From Candidatus Peregrinibacteria bacterium (lineage in GTDB: Bacteria > Patescibacteriota > Gracilibacteria > UBA1369 > LOWO2-01-FULL-3): a stretch of 5,479 nt of DNA. The position numbers and the translations under genes are program-made. Each line of letters starts with the position of its first letter. Within the stretch, counting starts at the first letter, position 1. Location of the stretch: NCBI GenBank assembly GCA_003566255.1, contig PXEC01000091.1, forward strand, positions 1 through 5,479, read 5' to 3'. Of this stretch, positions 1-4,398 are shown piece after piece. The notes beneath the pieces were generated by a model that was not told where the DNA came from, searched no databases, and was given only the letters and a program-made list of their open reading frames with translations.

Positions 1-431
1 AACGTGTGAGCGGCTTGGTCGCATTCACCAAGCTGACCCAGAAAACAGCTCTGCAAACAGCGGAAGCTGTGATTGCCAAGCTACAAGGGCTCATTGCTCA
101 TACTATAACCTTTGACAACGGGAGCGAATTTAGTGCCCATGGTCTCATATCTCAGGCTCTCGGCGTCATAGTGTATTTTGCTGACCCATACAGCTCTTGG
201 CAGCGCGGAGCCAACGAAAACACCAATCGACAACTCAGAGCCTATCTGCCAAAACGGAGTGACATACGAGACCTATCACAGGAAGAATTAGACAATATAG
301 CCTGGGAGCTTAACAACAAGCCTAGGCGCAGACTAAACTGGCATACCCCACAGGAAGTCTACGATTGGCTTGTGCAACACCCCGACCAAACGCTAGACTT
401 AGAGCAGGTTGCGTTTGGTTCTAGAATTTAG
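1..431 (+). CDS. IS30-family transposase, C-terminal part (5' end outside window)
   Basis: This is the C-terminal portion of a DDE transposase that catalyses cut-and-join movement of an IS30-type insertion sequence. The reading frame is open to the left edge (codons start at position 3), and the GTG at position 6 is internal, not a start. The visible part carries the second catalytic Asp in a TFDNGSEF motif and the catalytic Glu in a PYSSWQRGANENTNRQLR motif. Exactly 33 residues lie between them, matching the DD(33)E spacing of IS30. The KPRRRLNWHTPQEV segment near the C-terminus is also typical of the family. The first catalytic Asp and the N-terminal DNA-binding region lie outside the window. 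No frameshift or internal stop is visible, so the copy may be intact. Family assignment is very secure; activity cannot be judged. Confidence 0.95.
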   Translation, partial: RVSGLVAFTKLTQKTALQTAEAVIAKLQGLIAHTITFDNGSEFSAHGLISQALGVIVYFADPYSSWQRGANENTNRQLRAYLPKRSDIRDLSQEELDNIAWELNNKPRRRLNWHTPQEVYDWLVQHPDQTLDLEQVAFGSRI

Positions 432-432
432 G
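408..432 (+). repeat. Candidate right terminal inverted repeat of the IS30 element
   Basis: The last codons of the transposase (Val-Ala-Phe-Gly-Ser-Arg-Ile-stop) are written as GTTGCGTTTGG followed by TTCTAGAATTTAGG. From general knowledge of the family, IS30 right ends often overlap the transposase C-terminus and begin with a GTTGCACTT-like string. The resemblance is only partial, and the left repeat that would prove it is outside the window. Confidence 0.3.
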
Positions 433-477
433 TCATAGTGAAGGCCGGGTGTTTTGGCCAGCTACTGGCTAGGCAGG

Positions 478-810
478 CTATTTCTTTCGATTTTTATAGA
501 AACCAGCAATCCAAGTCAATACCCCGATTGTGGACGCCAAGACACCAATTCCCGCTATAATAACAGCGTAAGCGGGTGCATTGGCAAGCCAGAGTATCAC
601 CCCGAGTAAAATGACACCAATCCCTAAAAGTATTAGAAATGATGCAACGGAATAGGATCTCACTTTGGTCGGTGATTTTGGCGGAGTGACGTCATCTGGT
701 TGTGGCGGCTCTATTGGCGCCTTGATAATCTCTTGTGCAGGATAGCCAGCAACGCTATCTTGGCTGTCGGTGTTTTTTGAGGCAGAGTTGTAGTCTTCTG
801 GTTCAGGCAT
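478..810 (-). CDS. Small two-helix membrane protein, function unknown
   Basis: A 110-residue protein not recognised as a known family. Residues 1 to about 50 are hydrophilic and rich in Pro, Asp, Ser and Glu, and are probably disordered (for example PIEPPQPDDVTPPKSPTK). Two strongly hydrophobic stretches follow, about residues 53-77 and 79-103, separated by a short NAPAY turn, and the protein ends in a basic FYKNRKK tail. This predicts a helical hairpin in the membrane with the basic end in the cytoplasm, so the acidic N-terminal arm is probably cytoplasmic too. The chosen start has an AAGGA ribosome site 5 nt upstream. A longer frame reaching to 855 would remove that site and cover the promoter-like sequence. 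The gene is transcribed away from the coiled-coil gene and converges on the insertion sequence. Its existence is likely; its role is unknown. Confidence 0.7.
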   Translation of the reverse strand: MPEPEDYNSASKNTDSQDSVAGYPAQEIIKAPIEPPQPDDVTPPKSPTKVRSYSVASFLILLGIGVILLGVILWLANAPAYAVIIAGIGVLASTIGVLTWIAGFYKNRKK

Positions 811-815
811 AAGTA

Positions 816-860
816 TCCTTGTCTTATAATCAGTATAGCAAAACGGTTGTTTCAATCTTT
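816..860. promoter_or_regulatory. Divergent promoter region between the two-helix and coiled-coil genes
   Basis: The 107-bp gap between the divergent starts (810 and 918) contains AT-rich hexamers on both strands. On the plus strand there is a perfect TATAAT at 825-830, but the -35 position holds only a weak TTCAGG (802-807). On the minus strand there is TATACT at 837-832, and alternatively TTGAAA (855-850) 18 bp from GATTAT (831-826). Either minus option would give a leader of about 8 to 15 nt before the ATG at 810. The arrangement supports divergent transcription, but the exact boxes are ambiguous. Confidence 0.4.
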
Positions 861-917
861 TCCAGACTGTTAGCTACATCACAGACCCAAGTGTTGCTAG
901 GTGATATATTTTTATGT

Positions 918-1337
918 ATGACCTATGAAGAACTTCAACGGCTAATCCAAGATTTAGAGCAGTATCAACGCGATAAAACTCAGGAAAAAGAGTCTTTGCA
1001 AAATGAGCTAAAAAAAATCAACGATGAGTTTGCCGATATCAAAAACGAGGCTGCCCAAAGCTTAGCAAGTGCTGCAAAACAGGCAGCTGGATTTTCTCCT
1101 GGAGCCGTTGATAGCGCTAAGAGAAAATATCAAGATAAGCAAAAAAGCAAACAAGATGAAGCCGAAAAGATAAAACAGCAACTGTCTGAATTCGATAACG
1201 AGCTTGAACAAGTCAATCGCGTGCTACAAGAGCTCAAGAAGCTCGAGCCTAGCTACCGAGATCTTGAGCAAAAGATTTTACGATGGCAGCAAGAAGCCGA
1301 ACAGTTTATCGGTAGACGATCTACAGGTTTGTTCTGA
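918..1337 (+). CDS. Coiled-coil protein, function unknown
   Basis: A 139-residue soluble protein, almost wholly charged and helical, with no signal peptide or membrane segment. Two long heptad-rich helices (about residues 3-55 and 64-135) are separated by an AAGFSPGAVDS break, so the chain could fold back as an antiparallel helical hairpin. Lys, Glu and Gln dominate. No catalytic motif is visible, and low-complexity coiled coils match many unrelated proteins, so no function is proposed. The ATG at 918 is chosen because the upstream extension (TTG at 819) would run through the divergent promoter region and is not helical. An AGGTGA at 899-904 is a possible ribosome site, though its 13-nt spacing is long. 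A TATATT at 905-910 could alternatively produce an almost leaderless transcript. It is divergent from the two-helix membrane gene. Confidence 0.7.
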   Translation: MTYEELQRLIQDLEQYQRDKTQEKESLQNELKKINDEFADIKNEAAQSLASAAKQAAGFSPGAVDSAKRKYQDKQKSKQDEAEKIKQQLSEFDNELEQVNRVLQELKKLEPSYRDLEQKILRWQQEAEQFIGRRSTGLF

Positions 1338-1383
1338 TGCGCTAGTTCACTTTCGGCAGCTGTTTATAAGACAAGTGGATATT

Positions 1384-1392
1384 AAAGGAGGG
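1384..1392 (+). other. Orphan Shine-Dalgarno-like sequence
   Basis: AAAGGAGGG is an excellent anti-16S complement, but no ATG, GTG or TTG lies at a usable distance behind it; the next bases are CTTATTTATT. The downstream cupin gene has its own site 40 nt later. This could be chance, a remnant of a lost start codon, or a ribosome standby or regulatory site in the leader. Confidence 0.35.
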
Positions 1393-1431
1393 CTTATTTA
1401 TTCGAAATAATACATCACATATCATTTAAGG

Positions 1432-1437
1432 AAGGAG
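1432..1437 (+). promoter_or_regulatory. Ribosome binding site deciding the cupin start
   Basis: AAGGAG lies 9 nt before the ATG at 1447. It directly abuts the other in-frame ATG at 1438, which is therefore too close to be used. This places the start at 1447. Confidence 0.75.
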
Positions 1438-1446
1438 ATGCAAACT

Positions 1447-1851
1447 ATGAACACGGAAGATTACGGATCAGAGCCATACGTTGTTAACATAGAGAAACTA
1501 ACACAAAATAACGATAAGTTTCGCGTTGCTAAATGGACGGGAGCAAACCTGCAGATGACTGTGATGTCAATTGAGCCTGGTGGTGACGTCGGCCTTGAAG
1601 TTCACAATGACCATGATCAATTTTTGCGCATAGAACAAGGTAAAGCGAAGGTTGAGATGGGGCCGAGTAAATCAGAACTTAATTTCGTGGAAGATGCTGA
1701 AGCCGATTTTGCTATTTTTGTTCCAGCAGGTGCTTGGCATAATATTACTAACATCGGTAAATCGCCTCTAAAACTTTATTCGATATATGCACCTCCAGAA
1801 CATAAAGCTGGAACTATTCATGAGTCATACGAAGATGACCCTGAGCATTAA
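1447..1851 (+). CDS. Single-domain cupin protein
   Basis: A 134-residue protein of the cupin_2 type, a small beta-barrel that usually holds one metal ion. Motif 1 spans about residues 45-65 (GGDVGLEVHNDHDQFLRIEQG), with His53, His56 and Gln58 as candidate ligands. Motif 2 spans about 93-102 (PAGAWHNITN), with His98 as the conserved metal ligand and the usual P-x-G before it. The canonical H-x-H spacing of motif 1 is replaced by H-N-D-H. This EVH-x-D-x-DQF variant resembles a family of small standalone cupins of unknown substrate. The C-terminus is acidic (HESYEDDPEH). There is no signal peptide, so it is probably cytoplasmic. It stands alone between the coiled-coil gene and a promoter region, and its own promoter is not obvious. 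The fold is secure; substrate and reaction cannot be read from the sequence. Confidence 0.92.
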   Translation: MNTEDYGSEPYVVNIEKLTQNNDKFRVAKWTGANLQMTVMSIEPGGDVGLEVHNDHDQFLRIEQGKAKVEMGPSKSELNFVEDAEADFAIFVPAGAWHNITNIGKSPLKLYSIYAPPEHKAGTIHESYEDDPEH

Positions 1852-1946
1852 ATAAAAAATATTTTTAGTAAAAAAACTGGTTGAGTATATTGATACGGCT
1901 GGCATTTTTAATCTTTTGTTGATACTGCATTCCAATAGTTGTGTTT

Positions 1947-1968
1947 TTTCAGCATTATTTCAGCATCA
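1947..1968 (+). repeat. Tandem 11-bp direct repeat, likely response-regulator operator
   Basis: Two adjacent 11-mers, TTTCAGCATTA and TTTCAGCATCA, differ at one position. They end exactly where the -35 box TTGACT begins. An 11-bp head-to-tail period with a conserved TTCAGCAT core is the layout bound by tandem winged-helix dimers of the OmpR/PhoB family, as in the Pho box. A regulator of that family is encoded 630 bp downstream. Placement against the -35 suits class II-type activation. The repeats are directly seen; the binding protein is inferred. Confidence 0.65.
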
Positions 1969-1996
1969 TTGACTAGTATGAAGGTGCTGCAATAAA
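1969..1996 (+). promoter_or_regulatory. Promoter of the Spy/CpxP-like gene
   Basis: TTGACT at 1969-1974 matches the -35 consensus at five of six positions. It is followed after 16 bp by AATAAA (1991-1996), preceded by TGC as in an extended -10. Transcription would start near 2003, leaving a leader of about 35 nt with the strong AAGGAGG ribosome site at 2027-2033, 5 nt before the ATG. The weak -10 is what one expects of an activator-dependent promoter. Confidence 0.55.
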
Positions 1997-2003
1997 ACGC
2001 AGC
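1986..2003. repeat. Inverted repeat GCTGC-N8-GCAGC around the -10 element
   Basis: The arms GCTGC (1986-1990) and GCAGC (1999-2003) are perfectly complementary and flank the AATAAA hexamer. This may be a second operator or a chance dyad. The predicted transcript would begin at about its right end, so an RNA hairpin is less likely. Confidence 0.4.
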
Positions 2004-2038
2004 GAATAATAAATAAAGCAATAATAAAGGAGGATTAA

Positions 2039-2500
2039 ATGTCAACTAAATATTTGCTAGCAGGATTCATTGCAGTGAGCGGCTTTATCGGTCTAGCGAC
2101 CGTAGAAGGAGCTTCAGCCGAATCAGTACGCGAACGCATCGGGCAATATAGCGCACAGCGTGAAGATGCGAGAGCTGAACGTCACGCAGAACGATCGGCG
2201 CATCAGTCTCAGCTACCAAATCGACTCAGTGATGCGGTAAGCGAAGGTACCCTGACCGAGGATCAAAAAAGTCTTCTGCTACAAAAGCATGAAGATATGC
2301 AATCTGAGCGCGAGCTATGGCGTGAAGAAAAAGCAACTATGACCCCCGACGAAAGAAGGGCTGCAGCTGAAGAGCGTAGACAAGAAATGCAGCAATGGGC
2401 AGAGCAAAACGACATTCCTACTGAGTTTGTAGCTCAAGGCCAAAGAGATCGAGCCGAGCACAAATTTGGCAACGGTAATGGCATGAGGTGGCAACAGTAG
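2039..2500 (+). CDS. Exported Spy/CpxP-like helical protein
   Basis: A 153-residue protein with a clear Sec signal peptide: Lys4, a hydrophobic core at about residues 5-21, and an A-S-A cleavage site at 25-27. The mature protein would therefore be released outside the membrane. It is extremely rich in Glu, Arg, Gln and Ala and predicted all-helical. It carries LTEDQ at 72-76 and MTPDERR at 101-107, which resemble the paired LTxxQ motifs of Spy and CpxP, followed by a RRQEMQQWAEQNDIP segment. Spy and CpxP are periplasmic stress chaperones, and CpxP also restrains its sensor kinase. Similarity is at motif and composition level, so orthology is not claimed. It has its own promoter with a tandem repeat operator and lies directly before the two-component genes. 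A role as output and feedback partner of that system is inferred. Confidence 0.85.
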   Translation: MSTKYLLAGFIAVSGFIGLATVEGASAESVRERIGQYSAQREDARAERHAERSAHQSQLPNRLSDAVSEGTLTEDQKSLLLQKHEDMQSERELWREEKATMTPDERRAAAEERRQEMQQWAEQNDIPTEFVAQGQRDRAEHKFGNGNGMRWQQ

Positions 2501-2528
2501 AAGCTATCTTGTAAAATAGTATGCACTT

Positions 2529-2564
2529 CGGGCCTGGCTATAGATATGCCGGGTCCGACTTTTT
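2529..2564 (+). terminator. Rho-independent terminator after the Spy/CpxP-like gene
   Basis: A 10-bp stem (2529-2538 with 2548-2557, two G-T pairs, mostly G-C) closes a 9-nt loop and is followed after two bases by TTTTT (2560-2564). It lies 28 nt after the stop codon and should separate the abundant target transcript from the regulator genes, possibly with some read-through. Confidence 0.85.
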
Positions 2565-2583
2565 ATGAATCAAAGCGTATAAT
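2555..2583 (+). promoter_or_regulatory. Candidate promoter of the two-component operon
   Basis: A perfect TATAAT at 2578-2583 lies only 12 nt before the regulator's ATG. The -35 position 17 bp upstream (CCGACT, 2555-2560) is weak and lies inside the terminator stem and T-tract. Initiation near 2590 would give a leader of about 6 nt, so translation would be nearly leaderless. The GGATAG at 2584-2589 would be largely outside the RNA. Read-through from the upstream gene is the alternative way to express the regulator. Confidence 0.55.
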
Positions 2584-2595
2584 GGATAGTCAAGA

Positions 2596-3285
2596 ATGAA
2601 AATTTTAGTTGTAGAAGACGAAGAAAAGATCGCGAAGGCAATCCAACGAGGCTTACGCCAGCAAAGCTACGCCTGTGATATTGCGCTAGACGGCGATGAA
2701 GGGCTTGCGATGGCACAAGCCGAGCCTTATGATTTATTCATTTTTGATATTATGTTTCCTGGCTCGCTTTCTGGCCTAGATTTAGTGAAAAAGTTACGCG
2801 AAGAAGGCTCGTCTACTCCTATTCTTATGCTTACCGCCAAAGATACTGTTATCGATAGAGCTTTTGGGCTGAACTCTGGGGCAGACGATTATCTCGTTAA
2901 GCCTTTTGCTTTTTTGGAGCTCATCGCTCGCGTAAGAGCATTGTTGCGACGACGCAAAGACAATATTATGCCACAGTACAGCACAGGCTCTCTAGCCATT
3001 GACCTAGACAAACAAGTTGCAGTGTATAACGAGCAAGAAATTCAACTTAACAAAAAAGAACTTTCCCTGCTCGAATATCTTATGAGAAATAAGAATCGAA
3101 TCGTTACAAAAACTCAGTTGATAAACCATGTGTGGGATAGCGACAGTATGATTTTAGAAAACACAGTTGAGGTACACATAGCTTCTTTGCGCAAAAAAAT
3201 TGAAGGCACCCTTCAAGAGAAATTTATTCATACCAAGAAAGGTTTCGGTTATATGCTTAAGGACAAAAAAGATGACACTGCATAA
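2596..3285 (+). CDS. OmpR/PhoB-family response regulator
   Basis: A 229-residue transcription factor switched on by phosphorylation. The receiver domain (about 1-120) shows the acidic pocket D8/E9, the phospho-acceptor Asp51 in FDIMFPG, Thr80 in MLTAKD and Lys102 in VKPF. All switch residues are present. A one-residue insertion is visible after Asp51 (FPGSLSG where MPGMDG is usual). The C-terminal winged-helix domain (about 128-225) has the LNKKELSLLEYLMRN and TVEVHIASLRKKI recognition-helix regions and the wing GFGYML. Length is normal for the family. The kinase gene overlaps its end, so the two are co-translated. Family members bind tandem 10-11 bp direct repeats, and such a repeat stands at 1947-1968 before the exported-protein gene, its most likely target. 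The exact ortholog (CpxR, PhoP, VanR type) cannot be told. Confidence 0.97.
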   Translation: MKILVVEDEEKIAKAIQRGLRQQSYACDIALDGDEGLAMAQAEPYDLFIFDIMFPGSLSGLDLVKKLREEGSSTPILMLTAKDTVIDRAFGLNSGADDYLVKPFAFLELIARVRALLRRRKDNIMPQYSTGSLAIDLDKQVAVYNEQEIQLNKKELSLLEYLMRNKNRIVTKTQLINHVWDSDSMILENTVEVHIASLRKKIEGTLQEKFIHTKKGFGYMLKDKKDDTA

Positions 3286-4267
3286 GCCGTCTCTTGTATT
3301 GGCCGCAAAGTATCTCGCTGTAATCATGATTATTAGCATATTTTTCAGCGTGAATATGTATAATACGTCAGTCCAAGAGCTAGGTCGTGGCTATGGTCGG
3401 TTCGGTGCGGGTATAAATCGGTCACTCAGTCAACAGCAACTTGCAGAGCTTCGCGAGGAGCAGGTTGCGATATCAAGACAGTCATTGATTAGTCGACTAA
3501 TGATAATTAATGCCTTTGTTTTGCTGGGCGGAGGCGTTATTAGCTATTATCTTGCCCGAAAAACACTTGAACCAATCGAGCAGGCACATGAGGCTCAAAT
3601 TCGCTTCACTTCTGACGCTAGTCACGAGCTTCGGACTCCCATAACTGCTATGCGCAGTGAGACCGAAGCATTTTTGATGGCGCCGAAACCTAAGCTCTTA
3701 GAGGCAAAAGCGGTCATGCGCAGCAATATTGAGGAGCTAGAAAAAATCACTGTTTTGATAGGCGGGCTATTGCGGCTAGCTAGGTCATCAGAGATGAAGC
3801 CTAACTTAAGCCATATAACAATCCAGAAACTCGTTGAGTCCGGCATCGACAAAGTTAAAAATCAAGCTAAAGAAAAACACATAACCATAGAGAGCGTCAT
3901 TGATAACAAAGAGACGGCTGTACTTGTTGATAGTGAGCTGATTTCCGACGCCGTGAAGCAATTGCTTGAAAATTCAATAAAATTTTGCGAACCATCAAAA
4001 ACAATTATCGTAGCCGCGGGCTTGCGAAACAGAAAGCTTTTCATTTCTATTCAAGACGAAGGCCCTGGTATCAAGCAGTCGCAGTTGCCTCATATCTTTG
4101 ATAGGTTTTATCAGGGTGATGGATCAAGAAGCAAGTCATCAGCCTCCGGCTTTGGAATCGGGCTTTCGATAGTCAAGTCAGTAATCGAGCTTCACGAAGG
4201 TGAGGTAGACGTTAAGAGCGAATTAGGCAGCGGAACAAAATTTACCATAACTATTCCTCAAGGCTAA
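3272..4267 (+). CDS. Sensor histidine kinase, HAMP-less, partner of the upstream regulator
   Basis: A 331-residue membrane kinase. TM1 is about residues 8-28, an extracytoplasmic loop of only about 40 residues follows (30-71, Arg/Gly/Gln-rich), and TM2 is about 73-94. Some 20 residues of linker (KTLEPIEQAHEAQIRF) lead straight to the HisKA domain, too short for a full HAMP domain. The phosphorylated His118 lies in SHELRTPIT. The ATPase domain shows the N box with Asn234 (LLENSIKF), the G1 box DEGPGI (262-267), the F box IFDRFYQ and the G2 box GFGIGL (293-298). All catalytic elements are intact. The ATG at 3272 overlaps the regulator's 3' end by 14 bp and has AAGGA 8 nt upstream (3259-3263). 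A longer frame from 3200 lacks such a site. The small sensor loop suits detection of a membrane-proximal signal or a protein partner. Confidence 0.95.
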   Translation: MTLHKPSLVLAAKYLAVIMIISIFFSVNMYNTSVQELGRGYGRFGAGINRSLSQQQLAELREEQVAISRQSLISRLMIINAFVLLGGGVISYYLARKTLEPIEQAHEAQIRFTSDASHELRTPITAMRSETEAFLMAPKPKLLEAKAVMRSNIEELEKITVLIGGLLRLARSSEMKPNLSHITIQKLVESGIDKVKNQAKEKHITIESVIDNKETAVLVDSELISDAVKQLLENSIKFCEPSKTIIVAAGLRNRKLFISIQDEGPGIKQSQLPHIFDRFYQGDGSRSKSSASGFGIGLSIVKSVIELHEGEVDVKSELGSGTKFTITIPQG

Positions 4268-4380
4268 AGCTGCATCATTGCTGCGATCTTGCGATGAAAA
4301 ACCAGCCATAATACACCAACCCCACCATCTATAAGCCTCACTAGCTTCCGCACCATCTCGACTGAATCTATCCGACGCAT
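4264..4380 (-). CDS. Possible 38-residue small protein downstream of the ZIP gene
   Basis: An ORF of 38 residues begins 18 nt after the transporter stop, on the same strand and in the same reading frame. AGGGGA lies 3 nt before its ATG, close but recognisable as a ribosome site. The product starts MRRIDSVEMVRKLVR, has a short hydrophobic centre (about LIDGGVGVLWLVF, residues 16-28) and ends HRKIAAMMQL, so it could be a membrane-associated peptide with basic flanks. Its stop overlaps the last codons of the histidine kinase on the other strand. No family is recognised. It could be a genuine operon partner, an extension of the transporter reached by stop read-through, or chance. Confidence 0.3.
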   Translation of the reverse strand: MRRIDSVEMVRKLVRLIDGGVGVLWLVFHRKIAAMMQL

Positions 4381-4398
4381 TAGTCCCCTGCTGCTCGG

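Larger units (their letters stand above)
1..432 (+). mobile_element. Right end of an IS30-family insertion sequence
   Basis: The transposase fragment shows that the window opens inside an insertion sequence. IS30 elements normally end within a few tens of bases of the transposase stop, so the boundary should lie near 432, or at most before the next gene ends at 478. The left terminal repeat and the target-site duplication are not visible, so the exact end is inferred. Confidence 0.6.

Noticed and set aside
455..471. Stem-loop between the transposase and the two-helix gene (GCCAG-CTA-CTGGC core)
   Set aside because: A real 5 to 7 bp dyad, but no T-run follows directly on either strand, so a terminator is not supported.
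811..855. N-terminal extension of the two-helix protein from the ATG at 855 on the minus strand
   Set aside because: The internal ATG at 810 has AAGGA at 5 nt spacing, and the extension covers the -10-like hexamers.
819..917. N-terminal extension of the coiled-coil protein from a TTG at 819
   Set aside because: It would run through the divergent promoter region, is not helical like the rest, and has no ribosome site. The ATG at 918 is preferred.
1204..1410. 68-residue plus-strand ORF overlapping the end of the coiled-coil gene
   Set aside because: It lies mostly inside the coiled-coil gene in another frame, has no ribosome site and reads as low-quality sequence.
1438..1446. Alternative cupin start at 1438
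   Set aside because: The ATG directly touches the AAGGAG site, so the ATG at 1447 has the workable spacing.
1855..1866. AAAAATATTTTT palindrome just after the cupin stop, as a terminator
   Set aside because: The 12-bp sequence is purely A/T with no loop and would form a very weak stem. It was not called.
3154..4044. Minus-strand ORFs of 60-76 residues opposite the regulator and kinase
   Set aside because: They are antisense shadows of well-supported genes, with no ribosome sites or recognisable domains.
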